Below, piece by piece: positions 6,945 through 13,959 of a DNA stretch of 15,248 nt (position 1 is the stretch's first letter; each line of letters starts with the position of its first letter). The position numbers and the translations under genes were made by a program. A model generated the notes under the pieces. It made no database searches. It worked only from the letters and a program-made list of their open reading frames with translations, and was not told the origin of the DNA. Source of the stretch: CAZBYL01 sp964522805 (GTDB taxonomy: Bacteria > Synergistota > Synergistia > Synergistales > Synergistaceae); assembly GCA_964522805.1 (NCBI GenBank), contig CAZFWP010000046.1, positions 1 through 15,248 of the forward strand. The letters are read 5' to 3'.

Positions 6945-8582
6945 ATGATGCCAATCACCGAGCTGCTTGAGAGGAACGCCCACGAATATTGCCATGAGAC
7001 CGCGCTGGTGGAGATTAACCCAGAGGTTAAAGAAGTCCGCCGTGTGACATGGAAGGAATATGAACTGATAGAGTCCAGTCCAACTGAGAGCTACCGCCGC
7101 GAGATATCGTGGAGTGTCTTTGACGAGAAGGCGAACCGCTGCGCCAATTTACTTTTGAGCCGCGGCATTAAGAAAGGCGATAAGGTCGCTATTTTGATGA
7201 TGAACAGCTTGGAGTGGCTGCCTGTTTATTTTGGTATTTTAAAGACCGGTGCCCTGGCTGTGCCGCTTAATTACCGCTATACGGCGCAGGAGATTAAGTA
7301 TTGTCTAGATTTGGCTGATGTGGATGCGATTTTTTTCGGGCCTGAGTTTATTGGACGATTGGAAGAGATTTATGCGAAAATCCCCCGAGTAAAGCTGATT
7401 TTCTACATCGGCGACACTTGTCCGCGCTTTGCGGAGAATTATTTGCATTTGGCGGCGAATTTATCGAGCTACTCGCCGCGAGTGCTGCTTTGTGACTCCG
7501 ACGATGCCGCCATCTATTTTTCTTCGGGCACGACGGGCTTTCCCAAGGCTATTCTTCATAACCACGAGAGTTTGATGCACGCCTGCAAGGTGGAGCAGGC
7601 ACACCACGGGCAGACTCATGATGATGTCTTTCTCTGTATTCCGCCGCTCTATCATACCGGCGCCAAGATGCACTGGTTCGGCAGCCTCATCTCAGGCAGC
7701 AAGGGTGTGCTGCTTAAGGGCGTCAGCCCCAAGAGCATTATTGAGACGGTTTCCAACGAGCGCTGCACGATTGTCTGGCTGCTTGTGCCTTGGGCGCAGG
7801 ATATTTTGGACACAATTGATGCGGGAGAGATCGATCTTGATAAGTACACACTGTCGCAGTGGCGTTTGATGCACATCGGCGCTCAGCCCGTGCCTTCCAG
7901 CCTGATTACCAGGTGGGAGCGGATGTTCCCGCACCATCAGTATGATACGAACTATGGTTTGAGTGAGTCCATCGGGCCGGGCTGTGTGCATCTGGGAATG
8001 GAAAATATCAGCCACGTAGGCGCTATTGGAGTTCCCGGTTTTGGCTGGGAAGTGAAGATTTTTGACGAAGAAGGCGAGCCTGTGGCTGACGGCGCAGTGG
8101 GTGAGCTGGCGGTCAAGGGGCCTGGTGTTATGACTTGTTACTATAAGGACCCTGAGGCGACAGCTGCCGTGATGCGCGGCGAGTGGCTTTGCACCGGCGA
8201 TATGGCGATGAGGGACGAAGAGGGTTTTATTTATCTGGTGGACCGAAAGAAAGATGTTATTATCAGCGGCGGCGAGAATATTTATCCCGTACAGATAGAG
8301 GATTTTTTGCGCGCCCACAATTCTATCAAAGATGTGGCGGTTATCGGTTTGCCCGATGCCAGGGTGGGTGAGGTTGCCGCGGCGATTATTGAGCTTAAGC
8401 CGGGCTTTGAATGCAGCGAGGAAGAGATTAACGAGTTTTGTCTGGATTTGCCGCGCTATAAACGGCCGAGGAGGGTTATCTTCGCTGAAATCCCGCGAAA
8501 TCCTACAGGCAAGATAGAGAAGCCGAAGCTTCGTAAGATGTATTGCGCGGAGAATTTAGTCGCTCAGCAGACAAGCAGATAG
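6945..8582 (+). CDS. AMP-forming acyl-CoA ligase (ANL superfamily), T-box controlled
   Basis: Cytoplasmic enzyme expected to activate a carboxylic acid with ATP to an acyl-AMP and then transfer it to CoA. The 545 residues have the normal length for the family. The A3 phosphate-binding motif SSGTTGFPKA is near residues 193-202, YGLSES near 337, the TGD and DRKKDVIISGGENIYP hinge region near 418-446, and the catalytic C-terminal lysine K523 in PTGKIEK. Tandem ATGs stand at 6945 and 6948 behind GAGGAGG at 6934-6940; the second has slightly better spacing. The acid substrate cannot be read from motifs; it looks like a medium- or branched-chain acyl ligase rather than acetyl-CoA synthetase. The gene is alone between the T-box and its own terminator. 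T-box control implies a link to amino-acid supply, which is unusual for this enzyme family. Confidence 0.9.
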   Translation: MMPITELLERNAHEYCHETALVEINPEVKEVRRVTWKEYELIESSPTESYRREISWSVFDEKANRCANLLLSRGIKKGDKVAILMMNSLEWLPVYFGILKTGALAVPLNYRYTAQEIKYCLDLADVDAIFFGPEFIGRLEEIYAKIPRVKLIFYIGDTCPRFAENYLHLAANLSSYSPRVLLCDSDDAAIYFSSGTTGFPKAILHNHESLMHACKVEQAHHGQTHDDVFLCIPPLYHTGAKMHWFGSLISGSKGVLLKGVSPKSIIETVSNERCTIVWLLVPWAQDILDTIDAGEIDLDKYTLSQWRLMHIGAQPVPSSLITRWERMFPHHQYDTNYGLSESIGPGCVHLGMENISHVGAIGVPGFGWEVKIFDEEGEPVADGAVGELAVKGPGVMTCYYKDPEATAAVMRGEWLCTGDMAMRDEEGFIYLVDRKKDVIISGGENIYPVQIEDFLRAHNSIKDVAVIGLPDARVGEVAAAIIELKPGFECSEEEINEFCLDLPRYKRPRRVIFAEIPRNPTGKIEKPKLRKMYCAENLVAQQTSR

Positions 8583-8587
8583 AGAGG

Positions 8588-8616
8588 ACGCCCTTCGTAA
8601 GAGGGGCGTTTTTTTA
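8588..8616 (+). terminator. intrinsic terminator of the acyl-CoA ligase gene
   Basis: ACGCCC at 8588-8593 pairs with GGGCGT at 8604-8609 and is followed by a seven-T run. It lies six bases after the ligase stop codon, making that gene a single-gene transcript. Confidence 0.8.
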
Positions 8617-8671
8617 TTACCGCATGAAGGAGTGCGGATTTTATCTTTGGGAAAAAAGCTGTTTTTCTCTG

Positions 8672-8677
8672 TATAAT
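8672..8677 (+). promoter_or_regulatory. possible -10 box for the adenine deaminase transcript
   Basis: A perfect TATAAT lies 237 bases before the deaminase start. The best upstream box, TTGGGA at 8647-8652, is 19 bases away, so the match is incomplete. If used, it would give a long leader containing the hairpin at 8821-8873. Confidence 0.3.
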
Positions 8678-8820
8678 ATGGTCAAGGAGCCGCTGATTAT
8701 CTGCACCGACCGCATCATAGGCAGGGCAGAGTTTTGTTTGATGAATAAGCTAAGTGACTGATAGATAGAAGAGGCTTGCTTTAGCACTAAGTTATAGATT
8801 TAGACTTTCTGCCGATAAAC

Positions 8821-8873
8821 GGCTGACTACAAGCCGGTTATTCGGTTGTTAAAGGCTTGCTGTTTAGTCGGCG
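8821..8873 (+). promoter_or_regulatory. structured leader hairpin before adenine deaminase
   Basis: GACTA and CAAGCC (8825-8835) pair with GGCTTG (8854-8859) and TAGTC (8865-8869) with a five-base bulge, and GGC/GCC-type pairs extend it outward. A smaller hairpin GCCG-ATAAA-CGGC (8811-8823) overlaps its base, so the two are alternatives. The sequence that follows, TTTCTCT, is only weakly T-rich. I could not match it to the purine riboswitch or any other known class. It could be an attenuator or a weak terminator. Confidence 0.35.
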
Positions 8874-8913
8874 TTTCTCTGAATTTCACTGTTTTTATGG
8901 AGGGGTGATTTGA

Positions 8914-10635
8914 TTGAAGGAACTTCTTAAGGCGGCAATGAAGGCCGAGCCATGTGACCTTCTGCTTACCGGCGCGCGTGTGGCTAATGTTTTTACTTTG
9001 GAGTATGAAGATGTCGATATTGCGGTGAAAAATGGCGTGATTGTCGGATTGGGGCACGGCTATGAAGCGGAAGAGGTGGTTGACTGTTCCGGCGGCGTGC
9101 TGGTTCCCGGTTTTATTGAGGGACACATGCATATCGAGAGTACCTTTATGGTGCCGAGAAATCTCGCTGCGGCAATTTCGCCTCTTGGTACGACAACAAT
9201 AATGCCTGACCCTCATGAGATTGCCAATACTTGCGGTATGGAGGGAATTCGCTTTATGAAGCGGGAAAGCCAAGGGCTGCCTGTGGATATGTATTTCGGC
9301 GCGCCGTCTTGTGTTCCGGCCTCTGCATACGAAACTCCCTTTGAGCCTCTTTCTGCCGCTGATATGACGAGGCTTTTTGACGAGGGGACCTGCACCCATT
9401 TGGGTGAGATGATGAATTTTCCGGGAGTTTTTCTCGGCGATGGTGATACATGGGCGAAGCTGGAAGCAGCACACGGCAGGGTGATTACGGGGCACGCTCC
9501 CGGCGTGACAGAGGAAACTCTTGCCGGCTATATTTTGGGCGGCGCCACTTCCGACCATGAGTGCAGCTGTGAGGCCGAGGCTATGGAGAAGCTGCGCCGC
9601 GGCATGTACGTGATGATTCGTCAGGGAGCGACGGCGAGAAATCTTGAGACTCTGGCGCCGATAGTGCGTGAGGATAAGTTTCTTTCCTGTCGCTGTATGG
9701 CAGTGAGTGATGATATTTCCCCCGATTTTATGCACGAACGCGGCCATCTTGACGGCTGTATCAGAGAGCTGATCGCCTCCGGCGTGGAGCCTCTTGCGGC
9801 GCTGCGTATGGTGACGCTTTCTCCGGCGGAGTACTTCCGCCTTGATGACAGGGGTGCACTTGCTCCAAGGCGTATTGCCGACATCGTTTTGGTGGATAGT
9901 TTGGAAAATTGCCGTGTTTTGAAGGTTTGGAAGCGCGGCCGCCTTGTCGCTGAAGACGGTGTTCTCAAGCAGAAGATTACCCCATCGGTGGTCTCTACGC
10001 TTCCGGGAATCGCGGGCAAGGTTACGACGCCTGCTCCCGAGTCTTTAAAGGTGGCTATGCCATATGCCGATGCGAAGATGTATGTTATCGGCGTTATCCC
10101 AGGTCAGGTGGCGACAAAAACTTTGCTGCTTGAGCCGACAACTGCGGACGGTTTTGCCGTGGCTGATGCTGCGCGTGATATTGCTAAATTTGCCGTGGTG
10201 GAGAAGAACCGCGGCACAGGGCGCACTGCCGTGGGCTTTTTGAAGGATTTTGGTCTGACTCGCGGAGCTGTGGCCTCTTCCATCGCCCATGACGCGCACA
10301 ATTTTTCCTGCGCCGGCATGGACGATATCTCAATGGCTGCGGCGCTTAAAGAGTTGGCAAGCATGGGCGGCGGCATTGTCGTAGCAGATGGTGAGAAGAT
10401 TTTAGCTCGCTTGGAACTTCCTGTCGGCGGACTGATGAGTCTGCTGCCTCTTGATGAGCTGCGGGCGCGGATTAAACCGCTGTCGGAAGCCAGAGACGCA
10501 CTGGGCTGCACCAATAGCCATGCTTTTATGCAGCTGGCCTTTCTCTCGCTTTCGGTGATTCCGGAATTGAAACTTACCGACCAAGGCTATTGCGATATTA
10601 TAGCGGGGGCTATGCCGCTCTTTGCCGAGCGCTAA
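8914..10635 (+). CDS. ade: adenine deaminase
   Basis: Metal-dependent amidohydrolase converting adenine to hypoxanthine and ammonia in purine salvage. The 573 residues match the bacterial Ade/AdeC length. Metal and active-site marks are HMH in EGHMHIEST (H71, H73), PDPHE (H101), GHAPG (H194), SDHEC (H215) and AVSDD (D266). The C-terminal domain has the family's NRGTGRTAVGFLKDFGL and IAHDAHNF stretches (about residues 430-470). I choose TTG at 8914: GGAGGGGTGA at 8899-8908 is placed correctly, and an alternative GTG at 8906 hits a stop at once. The next gene starts nine bases after its stop, so they form a unit. With the permease at 536 it would complete adenine uptake and deamination. Confidence 0.95.
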   Translation: MKELLKAAMKAEPCDLLLTGARVANVFTLEYEDVDIAVKNGVIVGLGHGYEAEEVVDCSGGVLVPGFIEGHMHIESTFMVPRNLAAAISPLGTTTIMPDPHEIANTCGMEGIRFMKRESQGLPVDMYFGAPSCVPASAYETPFEPLSAADMTRLFDEGTCTHLGEMMNFPGVFLGDGDTWAKLEAAHGRVITGHAPGVTEETLAGYILGGATSDHECSCEAEAMEKLRRGMYVMIRQGATARNLETLAPIVREDKFLSCRCMAVSDDISPDFMHERGHLDGCIRELIASGVEPLAALRMVTLSPAEYFRLDDRGALAPRRIADIVLVDSLENCRVLKVWKRGRLVAEDGVLKQKITPSVVSTLPGIAGKVTTPAPESLKVAMPYADAKMYVIGVIPGQVATKTLLLEPTTADGFAVADAARDIAKFAVVEKNRGTGRTAVGFLKDFGLTRGAVASSIAHDAHNFSCAGMDDISMAAALKELASMGGGIVVADGEKILARLELPVGGLMSLLPLDELRARIKPLSEARDALGCTNSHAFMQLAFLSLSVIPELKLTDQGYCDIIAGAMPLFAER

Positions 10636-10644
10636 GGCATAAGA

Positions 10645-11490
10645 ATGGAGAAGAGCCTCTTTTTTGAGGACTTAAAGTCTGCTGCCGCTGACTTTTTGCG
10701 TGACTCCGAGGGGAATTATCTTGCTCCCGACGATGCGCTGCGGGCGGATTTGGCGGGAATGAGGTTTTTTGAAGAGATTCTCTGGGGTGTTGCTGCTGCC
10801 GGAGACCCTCTCTTTGCAAAGCTGCGCTGTGATGGTGTGGTGCACCATCAAGTGATGCTGCCAAGCGATTGGCTGCCTGGGGCGAAGAGCGTTGTCTCTT
10901 TCTTTCTGCCTTTTAGCGAGGCGACGAAAAAATCTAACGCCGTCAATGGCGAAGCACCATCAGATGAATGGCTGCACTCACGTATCGAGGGACAGATGAT
11001 GCTGGCTGCTCTTGGTGAATTTATCGTGTCTCAGCTGCGAGATGCCGGTTTTGCCGCGGCTTTTCCCACGACTGACAAGCGTTTCCGCCTGATCACCCCC
11101 TTTGTTTCCAATTGGTCGGAACGGCATGCCGCCTATATTTGCGGACTTGGAACATTTGGACTTTCCAAAGGTCTGATTACGGAGCGGGGAATGGCAGGGC
11201 GCTTCGGCAGTGTCATTACTGATGCGGAGATAGCTGCCACAGAGCGCAAGTACTCTTCGCCCTTTGAATATTGCACCATGTGCGGCGCTTGTCAGTACCG
11301 CTGTCCTGCCGGAGCGATAGATAAATCGCGCGGAGCGGCGCTGGGCAAGGATCAGCCTCTGTGCGCGTCCTTTTTAAAAGAGATGACATTCCCTCCGCAT
11401 GGGGCTCACGGCAGAATCCGCTATGGCTGCGGCAAATGCCAGGTGAAAGTTCCCTGTGAAAGCGCCGTTCCGCAAAAAATAAGCGGCTGA
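10645..11490 (+). CDS. QueG-like iron-sulfur protein (two [4Fe-4S]-type clusters)
   Basis: Small soluble redox protein related to the Fe-S part of epoxyqueuosine reductase QueG and reductive dehalogenases. It has 281 residues, shorter than most QueG proteins (about 350-380), and many anaerobes carry such short relatives of unknown role. The ferredoxin-like CTMCGACQYRCP motif supplies C210, C213, C216 and C220; C240, C262, C265 and C271 would bind a second cluster. The segment AYICGLGTFGLSKGLIT (about residues 164-180) is typical of the family. The ATG at 10645 has a weak AAGG nine bases upstream and follows ade by nine bases, so co-transcription with ade is likely. A true role in queuosine synthesis is doubtful from length alone; no queuosine gene is nearby. 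Confidence 0.75.
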   Translation: MEKSLFFEDLKSAAADFLRDSEGNYLAPDDALRADLAGMRFFEEILWGVAAAGDPLFAKLRCDGVVHHQVMLPSDWLPGAKSVVSFFLPFSEATKKSNAVNGEAPSDEWLHSRIEGQMMLAALGEFIVSQLRDAGFAAAFPTTDKRFRLITPFVSNWSERHAAYICGLGTFGLSKGLITERGMAGRFGSVITDAEIAATERKYSSPFEYCTMCGACQYRCPAGAIDKSRGAALGKDQPLCASFLKEMTFPPHGAHGRIRYGCGKCQVKVPCESAVPQKISG

Positions 11491-11514
11491 CAGCCCATTT
11501 GACGCTGCGTTATG

Positions 11515-11560
11515 AAAAAGCGGCTTTGTCCTTTTAAGGGCGAAGCCGCTTTGATCTTTT
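11515..11560. terminator. bidirectional intrinsic terminator
   Basis: AAAGCGGCTTTGTCC (11517-11531) pairs over all 15 positions, two as G-U, with GGGCGAAGCCGCTTT (11538-11552) around a six-base loop. T-rich sequence follows on both strands. It sits between the convergent Fe-S protein and antiporter genes and serves both. Confidence 0.85.
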
Positions 11561-11584
11561 CCGCACTGTTTAACGCTGCTCTCG

Positions 11585-13048
11585 TCACGCCAGTCCCAGC
11601 CGTTCCTTAACCGGCAGCAGCAGCTGCGGATCTTCTGCCGTGACCATAAGGATATCTTGAGCCAGCAGCTTAGTTACTCCGCTAGGTGTAACGCTGCCGC
11701 AGCACTCCCTCTGTATGATTAATATTCTGGTCCCGGGGGGAAACTTAAGGTCTTTGACCATTAGGCCGATGGCCTTACAGCCCGGTACTACGCGCATTTC
11801 ATAAAGGGCGCCGCTGATTTCATCGGCATAGTCGGTGAAGGTCCGCGCCACAAGGCTGCTGTCGTCATCATCCAGCTGACCAAGCATCTTGGCGAATGGT
11901 CTCAGCATTGAGCCTTGAATAATGACGGAGGTTATAGAGATAAAGAAGACTAAGTTGAAGATGGTACTGCCGGCCGTTACCCCATCTGTGAGCGCGTAAA
12001 CAGCGAAGACGATGGAGGAGGCGCCGCGGAATCCCACCCAGGAGATCAGCAGTTTGCCTTTAAAAGAGTAGTCAAAAAAGTGCAGAAGGGGAAAGACTGC
12101 CAGAGGACGCACCACAAACATTAGCACGGCGGAGATTATCAGCCCAGGTACCATTACGGACGGTAGCTGAGAGGGAAAAACAAAGAGCCCCAGAGTAAGG
12201 AATGCCGTTATCTGCATCAGCCAGGAAAAGCCGTCAAAAAAACGTACAGTGGCGCGCTTTTCCTTCATAGGCCTGTTTCCCATAATTATTCCCGCGGTGT
12301 AAATGCCAAGGAAGCCGTTGCCGTGCAGCAGCTGCACCAATGAGTAGATAAAGGCGGCGATTACCACTGCGACTACAGGATAAAGCCCCTCGCTGCCGAG
12401 CTTGACACGGTTCATAAGTTCTGACCCGACACGCCCCAAAAAGTATCCGGCGGCCAGCCCAACAGAACCTTGCAGCAGCAGCATTTTAGCCAGAGCAGCA
12501 AAGCCCTCTTCGGGGTGGAGCATCATTGCCAAAACAGATATGGTCAGCATATAGGCGGCAGGGTCGTTGGCACTGCTCTCCAACTCCAGCAGCGGTGCGA
12601 GCTTGCCTTTAAGGTTTAAGCCATTGGAACGCAAAATTGAAAAAACAGAGGCTGCATCAGTGCAGGAGACCACTGAGCCTAAGAGCAGACCTTCAAGCAT
12701 TGTTAACCCAACCAAAAAGTGGGCTGCTGCTCCCACCAGTACGGCGGTGATAACCACGCCAACAGTAGCCAGCAGCGTTCCCGGCAGCAGCACTTCTTTA
12801 ATGGATTCCCAACGGGTGGCCATGCCGCCGGCGAAAAGAATGTAGCAAATGGCGATGTTGCCGATGTTTCCCGCCAGCTTCGCCTCATTGAAGTAAACGC
12901 CGCCAAATCCGTCTGAGCCGAGAAACATTCCCGCGAAGATAAAAAAGACCAGCACGGGAATGCCAACGCGCGTCAGATAGCGGCTGAAGACAATACAAAA
13001 CAACAGTATCGCCGAAACAAAGAGGATTATATTATCCGCCGTCACCAT
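11585..13048 (-). CDS. CPA1-type potassium/proton or sodium/proton antiporter with TrkA_C domain
   Basis: Inner-membrane cation/proton antiporter for ion and pH balance. An N-terminal membrane part of about 12 hydrophobic segments (residues about 5-390) carries the family's TDAASVFSIL and ESSANDPAA motifs (about residues 130-140 and 157-166), the latter with the Asn-Asp pair of the ion site. The last roughly 80 residues, after DYADEISGALYEM, form a cytoplasmic TrkA_C-like regulatory domain. This matches NhaP2/CvrA but without the extra C-terminal domain of the longer enterobacterial form. I prefer the ATG at 13048 (487 residues), with CAGGTG six bases upstream, over a GTG at 13057. It is convergent with the Fe-S gene and divergent from the cyclase gene. 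Whether K+ or Na+ is carried cannot be told by eye. Confidence 0.88.
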   Translation of the reverse strand: MVTADNIILFVSAILLFCIVFSRYLTRVGIPVLVFFIFAGMFLGSDGFGGVYFNEAKLAGNIGNIAICYILFAGGMATRWESIKEVLLPGTLLATVGVVITAVLVGAAAHFLVGLTMLEGLLLGSVVSCTDAASVFSILRSNGLNLKGKLAPLLELESSANDPAAYMLTISVLAMMLHPEEGFAALAKMLLLQGSVGLAAGYFLGRVGSELMNRVKLGSEGLYPVVAVVIAAFIYSLVQLLHGNGFLGIYTAGIIMGNRPMKEKRATVRFFDGFSWLMQITAFLTLGLFVFPSQLPSVMVPGLIISAVLMFVVRPLAVFPLLHFFDYSFKGKLLISWVGFRGASSIVFAVYALTDGVTAGSTIFNLVFFISITSVIIQGSMLRPFAKMLGQLDDDDSSLVARTFTDYADEISGALYEMRVVPGCKAIGLMVKDLKFPPGTRILIIQRECCGSVTPSGVTKLLAQDILMVTAEDPQLLLPVKERLGLA

Positions 13049-13154
13049 AGACAGCACCTGCCTTTTATTAGTTGAATATAATGTATCATAATTAGAGAAA
13101 TGTTGATATTGTGGTTATTGCGTGAAAACAAAAACTATTTAACTGTGTCTGATG

Positions 13155-13184
13155 TTCACTGCAAAGGCTGGTAAAAGTTATAAT
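13155..13184 (+). promoter_or_regulatory. promoter for the cyclase/radical SAM unit
   Basis: TTCACT at 13155-13160 and a perfect TATAAT at 13179-13184 are 18 bases apart, with the gene start 68 bases downstream. Confidence 0.55.
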
Positions 13185-13251
13185 AAAGGGCGGATAAGCA
13201 GCGTAATAATTGTTGCCGGTTTCGTGCCGGTTTATGAAAGGAAGAGCGCTC

Positions 13252-13899
13252 ATGAAAATTATCGACCTTACTCACACTATCGCTGAGGGAATGCCGGTCT
13301 ACCCCGGTACTGAGGCCCCCTCGCTCAAGCAGGCCTCATATTATGAAAAGGACGGCTTTAAAGAGACGCTGATGACGATGTACTCCCATACAGGAACTCA
13401 CATGGACGCCCCTGCGCACCTCTTTGCGCACAGAACCACCCTTGACGCTTTTGACGCCTCACAATTCGTAGGCAAAGCTTTGGTTATCGACTGCACAGAT
13501 CTAGGCGAGGGAGAAAAAATTACCTTGGAAAAAATAGCATCCGCAGGGAGTGACGCCGACTGTGCCGAATTTTTACTATTCCGCACCGGTTGGGACAAAC
13601 GCTGGGGCAGCAGCGATTATTTTGGTGATTACCCCAGCCTCACCGCCGAGGCTGCTGATTATTTAATCAAAAGCGGCAAAAAAGGCGTAGGACTTGATGT
13701 TATAGGCATTGACCCCATAGCGGACGCCAACCTCACCATTCACAAGCAGCTCTTTAAAGAGAGTGAGATCGTGGTGATTGAAAACCTTAAAAACCTTGAC
13801 CTGGTGGGAGGCGGGCTCTTTACTCTCTGTGCCCTGCCGATGAAATATTACAATGCTGACGGTGCGCCGATAAGAGCCATCGCCATCTTGGAGGACTAG
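13252..13899 (+). CDS. cyclase-family metal hydrolase (kynurenine formamidase-like)
   Basis: Cytoplasmic metal-dependent amide or lactone hydrolase of the cyclase/arylformamidase fold (Pfam Cyclase). The signature is HTGTHMDAPAH with H46, H50, D52 and H56 as metal ligands and base; the start IDLTHTIAEGMPVYPG is also typical. The 216 residues match the usual 205-220. I use ATG 13252 with AAAGGAAG at 13237-13244; the frame extends upstream to a TTG at 13210 but that has no good ribosome site. True kynurenine formamidase activity is possible but the family also includes isatin hydrolase and other amidases, and no tryptophan-degradation gene is in view. The radical SAM gene starts 60 bases downstream in the same direction. 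Confidence 0.85.
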   Translation: MKIIDLTHTIAEGMPVYPGTEAPSLKQASYYEKDGFKETLMTMYSHTGTHMDAPAHLFAHRTTLDAFDASQFVGKALVIDCTDLGEGEKITLEKIASAGSDADCAEFLLFRTGWDKRWGSSDYFGDYPSLTAEAADYLIKSGKKGVGLDVIGIDPIADANLTIHKQLFKESEIVVIENLKNLDLVGGGLFTLCALPMKYYNADGAPIRAIAILED

Positions 13900-13959
13900 A
13901 AAGTTGCCGGTGTCATCAAAAAATGTGGGTGAAAGACCGGTTCAAAACGGTGAAAAATC

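Noticed and set aside
7692..8318. 208-residue open frame on the minus strand
   Set aside because: Antisense to the acyl-CoA ligase core motifs and without features of its own.
8543..8761. 72-residue plus-strand frame after the ligase
   Set aside because: It starts inside the ligase gene in another frame and reads through the ligase terminator.
8827..9747. 306-residue open frame on the minus strand
   Set aside because: It lies antisense to the deaminase, whose motifs are unmistakable; it is rich in His, Arg and Asn without any recognisable motif, as expected of a shadow frame.
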